Of a stretch of DNA of 64,000 nt, positions 59,042 to 64,000 are shown piece after piece. The notes beneath the pieces are model-generated. The model did no database searches. It was not told the origin of the DNA and worked only from the letters and a program-made list of their open reading frames with translations. The stretch lies in contig NW_022145615.1 in NCBI RefSeq assembly GCF_000002235.5, forward strand, positions 13,047,731-13,111,730, read 5' to 3'. The position numbers and the translations under genes are program-made. Each line of letters opens with the position of its first letter. Position 1 is the first letter of the stretch. The stretch is from Strongylocentrotus purpuratus (lineage: Eukaryota; Echinodermata; Echinoidea; Camarodonta; Strongylocentrotidae).

Positions 59042-60640
59042 TGACACACAGTAGTCTAGGCAGCGGTTTCTTGTGTGATGTAAATATTTATTTTTTTGTA
59101 CAAAAACAACAACAATACACAGTAAACCAGGTTCAAATAGGGTTTATATAATATATCATATTTTATATAAATTGTTCTTTTGCAATCATGGTTTCTACAG
59201 TGACATATATGCGGAATAAGAAGAGCAAGTTGAACATTGCAGTTTGCACTAAAGTTACTCCCATGTTTAATCTTGAATTGCACCACACATTATTTTACAG
59301 TAAAGTCACACAGATAAGACGAAATCAATGAGACAAAGCATTAGTTTGATATAATAGGTGGGAATTCAAGACAAGGTACTGGTCGTATAAGAACAAAAGA
59401 TACATTTGGTAAGAACTGGTTCTGCGTTGACCGTAACACACTATATCATCATTCGGAGCAACTCATATACTTAAACACAAAGCTAACCCTCATCTTGCTC
59501 CAAAAAAACAATATTATCATGGTATGTTATCTATTAAAAATCATTGATAAATGGTATTGAGTCTATTGACTGTTGTATTAAGTCAGATACATGACTATTT
59601 AGTATTTTACATCATCATAAAAATGTAATATACATGTGTTAATAGAAATATATATTTCAAATTATTTTATTTGGATAAGGTACAACAATTACAGGAAATA
59701 TTTTGAAAAATTTGGTGAGAGACATAGAGTATATGACATAGTCTGCTTGGAGCCAGGAAAGGGTTAACTCTGTCTTAGAGTATATGAGAAATACCCTTCT
59801 CCTGCTCCAAACAGACGATACTATATATGCCCTTAATATGTTGTACAGCATATCACACCTTTGTATTATCGTAGAATGTCAAAATTATGGACCAAATTTT
59901 GATTTATTTTTTTGTCATTTTTGAAAATATGATTTTCAGCCATTGTATGATCACAGGGGTTTGCTTTGAAGGGTCCTCTGGGTAATAACCTTTTGGGGGA
60001 TTATTATGAACTTTTGTGATTTATTCTTGGGGACTGGGTAAAAACATATTGATGGTATTTGTTCATTTAGAGTAGATATAGGAATTCTGAAAATTATCCT
60101 TTGGAACCCTTGAAACATTTGGATAGGCTTATCAGGTACGGAAAGTGTTCATAGCATTGTAACCATCAAAAAGAAAAAAAAAAGCATCTGTTTGGAGCAA
60201 GAATGGCATTAACTTGTATACTTTAACACAGTGCTAACGCCCCTCTGCCTCTGAACGATACGTTTTGGCAATATCAGTACTGGATCTGTGAATATATTAT
60301 GGCATTGTGGATGACTGATATGAGCAAGATAATCTTGAGAATGAATTAGTTTTAATTGTATTACATTACCCTGCATTCAATTCCTGTTTCGTAAATGTGT
60401 TACATGCAATTGATCAATGTTAATAATTATTCATTATTTTATTGACATACATGTAACTGACCATAAATATTAAATTAAGATTATGTAAAGAAATACATAA
60501 AATATGTGATCAATGTTAATAATCATGCACTGTTTTATTGACATAACTGACCAAAATATTGAATTGAGATTTGTGTTAAGAAATACATGAAATATGTGAA
60601 ATGGAAATGTTCCGTCTTTCATTACATAGTTAACAATTGG
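59042..60640 (+). other. OSTF1: OSTF1 3' UTR or flank
   Basis: AT-rich, no further exon. A local duplication lies at 60411-60600 (GATCAATGTTAATAAT ... GAAATACATAAAATATGTGA). CTGCTTGGAGC / GCTCCAAACAGA at 59742-59815 forms a small inverted pair. Confidence 0.5.
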
Positions 60641-60648
60641 AGCGCCTA

Positions 60649-61147
60649 ATATGCTTTTCACACTCGTTATTCTCAGGCCGTTACTATCCTTAGCCCTGTA
60701 CTACCCTTAGCCCCGTACTATCTTCTTTGTTTGGGGGGGGGGGGGATTTTTACACTTGGTTTAACTTTTCTTAGCTCCGTACTATTTGCCTTACCCAGGC
60801 TAAGGAAATCCATTTTGTTCTCACTCAAAACCATTAACCCGGACTACCTTTGATTGGATACACCTTCACAGGTTAGCACCGCTTTTCCTTAGCCCCAGAC
60901 TATTTTGAGTTCTGTTCTCACTTGAGCTGTTAGCACCCAATTCCAAGAGATAGCACTGCAATGGCGGTGATGACTCTGCTTTTATCCGGGGCCAAATAAT
61001 CCTGTACTATCGGTTGGGCTAGCCCACTTTGGTAAAACCCGAGTGTGAATATAAAGTGGGCTATTGAAAGCTTAGCCCCATACTATAGGTGAGACTAAGA
61101 CTGATAGTAAGGGGCTTAAGACAATTTTGCCAGTGTGAAAAGCATAT
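60649..61147. mobile_element. MITE with perfect 16-bp termini and TA duplication
   Basis: Ends ATATGCTTTTCACACT and AGTGTGAAAAGCATAT, TA on both sides. 499 bp with repeated TTAGCCCCGTACTA-type blocks. Structure recalls 12537-13271. Confidence 0.85.
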
Positions 61148-64000
61148 TAGATTGCAGATAACTTTTAGAAATAGACATTATTTACAACTCATTTTAATCT
61201 TTACCTATATTTTGAATAATTTTTTTTTATAGGAGTGTTCTACCGATTTTGTAATCAAACAAGCACATGATATAAACAACTATGTTATTAAAAGAAACTG
61301 GTTCATTCATTTCTGTTTACTATGATATTATGATTACTATTTCAATTCCACTGCACTTCAAATGCTGTGACTTTATCCTTAGATTGGATAATTAAATTAA
61401 TACATACAGTATGGTAGAGAGAATGGTTAAAGAGAATGGATTAGGACATCAATACTTCACAAAAATAACCAGCCAGCCAGCCAAATTGAGCACTATATAG
61501 CATGTCAGTCATCTCTAGTATTGCACTTTACAATTGTCAAGTTTGTGCATATTTTTACAAGAATTATCTATGTACTGTTGTATAAATAATGATTGCAAAT
61601 ATTTAGCACACATATATGACATAAAGACATATGTACAATTTATACAATATGTATATGAATATCTTTTTGAAATCTTTAAACAAAACACAAGTATGGAAAA
61701 TGAGTCTGTGTATGGCATTAATACCAGTATTATATCCAAATTCACATCTTTACATCATTTATCAATCACATTATCATAAGCTGTTCTAAAAATCTAATAT
61801 ATTGTACAGCTCTTCAAATTACACATAATTATACAATACTATACATTTTACAAATTATATAATATTTTTGTGCATTTAGAACAAAAGTCAAACCAATCAG
61901 CAACATGTTGCTGGGTATGTATTTTATTGTTACACATGAAATACAAGTATATTGTACCCTGATCTGTGCTGACTGAAGATTTGTTTAATTCTTAATTTGT
62001 TGTTGTTGGGGGGAGTTAATTTTTTAGGAAAGATAAGAATTCCCTTAATTGTGCAGATCTTTTGTACATTTAAGACCTTTCTTTTGAGAGGTTTTTGTTT
62101 GTTTTGTTCTCTCCCTACTTTATTTCTGGTATGCAATCATGTCCAAAATAAAGTCTGTATTTATGAACAAAGAGAATATTTCATTTTACAAAAAAGGGAA
62201 TAATGTGGCAAGAATATGTAGTCTTTCCTGAAGTTTGAGGTATAATCAAAAAGAGTTTATATTACTGCTCTAAATTGCATATTTTGCTATTCCATTTTAC
62301 ATTAATTTCAACAAGGATAACTTTCAAAATGATGTCATGAGCCTTATCAGTGAGTCTCTATGTGCTGATGATTGTTATGAATGTTTAATCCAATTAATAT
62401 GGCGATCCACTCTTTTTTGTCTCTCAAGGTCCAAACCTACACGTTTACCTTGAACCTTGAAATGTTATGATAGCAGAAAAAAAAATGTTGGTGCTCACTA
62501 GCAAATGGAACTGTATATCATCAAACTGAGCATGTTGAAATGCTCTTTAATAAAGTAAATGTATGTTTAACTAAGCAAAAAGTTATTTTAGAGGATTAAA
62601 GTATGCAATCAATATAATCAAGCCCCTCATTGATCAGAGGACCCTCAAGCCAAGTTTGTCATTGAAATTTTTTTTTAAATGCCCTTTAAAAAAAAATGCT
62701 ATTATTTATGGAGATAATATTATTTGCCAGAGTACATATAAGTTTTAAAGTAATATGTTGTTGTTGTTGTCTGTTGTTATTTTTCTAGGTTATTTATTTA
62801 TTTGAGCCGTTCAACCAAATCCATCAATGCTTGATCAAAGTGCTATTGTGATTTTAATACTTGGGGGAAGTGTCTGATGCATGATTATGTAAACGAATTC
62901 ATGAATTTTGTTCAAAAGCAGATCAATTAAGGTTTGTCATAAAAAGTAAAATGAAATAATTTCTTAGATTGAGAAGATACATATTAAGAAAGTGAAATGA
63001 CATAGCACTGAAAATAATTAATGTATATTATGAATCTACAAGAACAAAAAAATATGTTGATTTCTAATATTAATAGGTTTTTGTATGGGCGGTACTATTT
63101 TTGGCATGAGCGGCACTATTTTTACCTTATTGAAGGCAAGCTAAAGAGGTTCCGAATTCGTCAAATTAATTACCTCTTTCAATTTCCAAAGTGCGAAACC
63201 AATTCACACTGTGAACATTACATTTGATAATTGTTTATAAATCATCATTTTAATGAAATGGAATTGTCTCTCTACACACTATTTAAGTGGTCCATTTTGA
63301 GCTATGATATGGAGCGGTGCTTTTACATCCTTGTAATTCATGCATATCGTTCATGTCATTTCACGGGCTCATGTAAGGCTGACTTAGTTTTCCCGCCGTG
63401 CAAGCAGGCACGCGAGAAATCGTCTGTAACGCTCTGATCATAAAAGTATTAGGTGTTATCAACATGATCATGGCTGTCACAGGAGAGGTGCCTTAATAAA
63501 CGGAGACACAATATTCTAATTGTATTTTGCTTTTAATCTCAAAATGATTTTGTGTTGCTTTTGTTTTTCTTTGTATGACACAAACAGTTTGTATCAACAC
63601 TAAGTGCCTTAGGTTTAATGAACTCTACTTCTTGTGCGTGTTCAATGCTTAGGGTTGATTTTTAGGACTTTAGCACGTTCGGCTTTAAAAGGGATCTATA
63701 CCATATTCCGGCGTAGTTCGGAATTTAAAAAGGGCCGTTTTTTGCGAAACTAGGAAACGGTTTGACATGGCCTTAGATGCACGACTCTATTTTTGTTTTG
63801 ATATGTCTGGTGTGTAATCCGCGAAGAAAGCTAGCCATTTCATAATATGATAATCTTGATTAATTGATGGTGTAAGGTTGAGGCTTTTGACTCATAAGGT
63901 CACGATCCTGTATATGCATTAATTATATCAATCATAGTAAGATTGATATTTAGCACGAGGATGGGAAAATACTAACCTTTCCCCGATGAATCTTTCTTAT
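61148..64000. other. OSTF1 downstream region, no gene seen
   Basis: AT-rich. AATAAA at 62147-62152 and 62549-62554 (the latter followed by GU-rich GTATGTTTAA) are candidate polyadenylation signals. No coding exon with support on either strand up to the window end. Confidence 0.4.

Overview
The window looks like nuclear DNA of an invertebrate deuterostome, most probably an echinoderm of sea-urchin type. It is AT-rich and has GT-AG introns of 0.2-8.9 kb. TACATGTA palindromes, poly(G)/poly(C) runs, tRNA-derived SINEs and many small inverted-repeat DNA transposons are scattered throughout. The organism call rests on the look of genes and repeats, not on a database match.

Two plus-strand genes fill most of the window. 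From 12377 to 29564 lies a SCAMP gene (secretory carrier membrane protein; four membrane spans, vesicle trafficking). Its first coding exon is not seen and probably lies upstream of base 1, so 1-12376 is read as a long first intron or 5' flank. From 34895 to 59041 lies a complete nine-exon OSTF1 gene (osteoclast-stimulating factor 1; SH3 plus ankyrin repeats, 214 residues). A small unrecognised two-exon minus-strand gene may sit at 4529-5099.

The most interesting result is in SCAMP. The exon for span 1, span 2 and the cytosolic E peptide exists in two tandem versions (19056-19221 and 20052-20217, both exactly 166 nt). The exon for span 4 exists in three (24004-24145, 25262-25403, 27024-27156; 142, 142 and 133 nt). 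Within each set the phases are identical, and every length leaves remainder 1 on division by 3, so skipping or doubling shifts the frame. This is the signature of two independent mutually exclusive exon sets around one constant exon, giving up to 2 x 3 = 6 membrane cores from one gene. About 540 nt of CU-rich sequence separate the two versions of the first set.

Layout: 1-1170 tandem repeats; 2281-2782 a hAT-type non-autonomous element with an 8-bp target duplication; 4529-5099 candidate minus-strand gene; 9-11 kb MITEs and an 82-bp tandem repeat; 12.4-29.6 kb SCAMP with many intronic elements; 29.6-32.0 kb probable SCAMP 3' UTR; 32-34.8 kb intergenic DNA with a LINE remnant; 34.9-59.0 kb OSTF1, with introns full of MITEs, SINEs, satellites and homopurine tracts; 59.0-64 kb OSTF1 3' UTR and flank. 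The two genes are not an obvious functional unit. SCAMP acts in membrane traffic, OSTF1 is a soluble adaptor, and their head-to-tail order may be chance.
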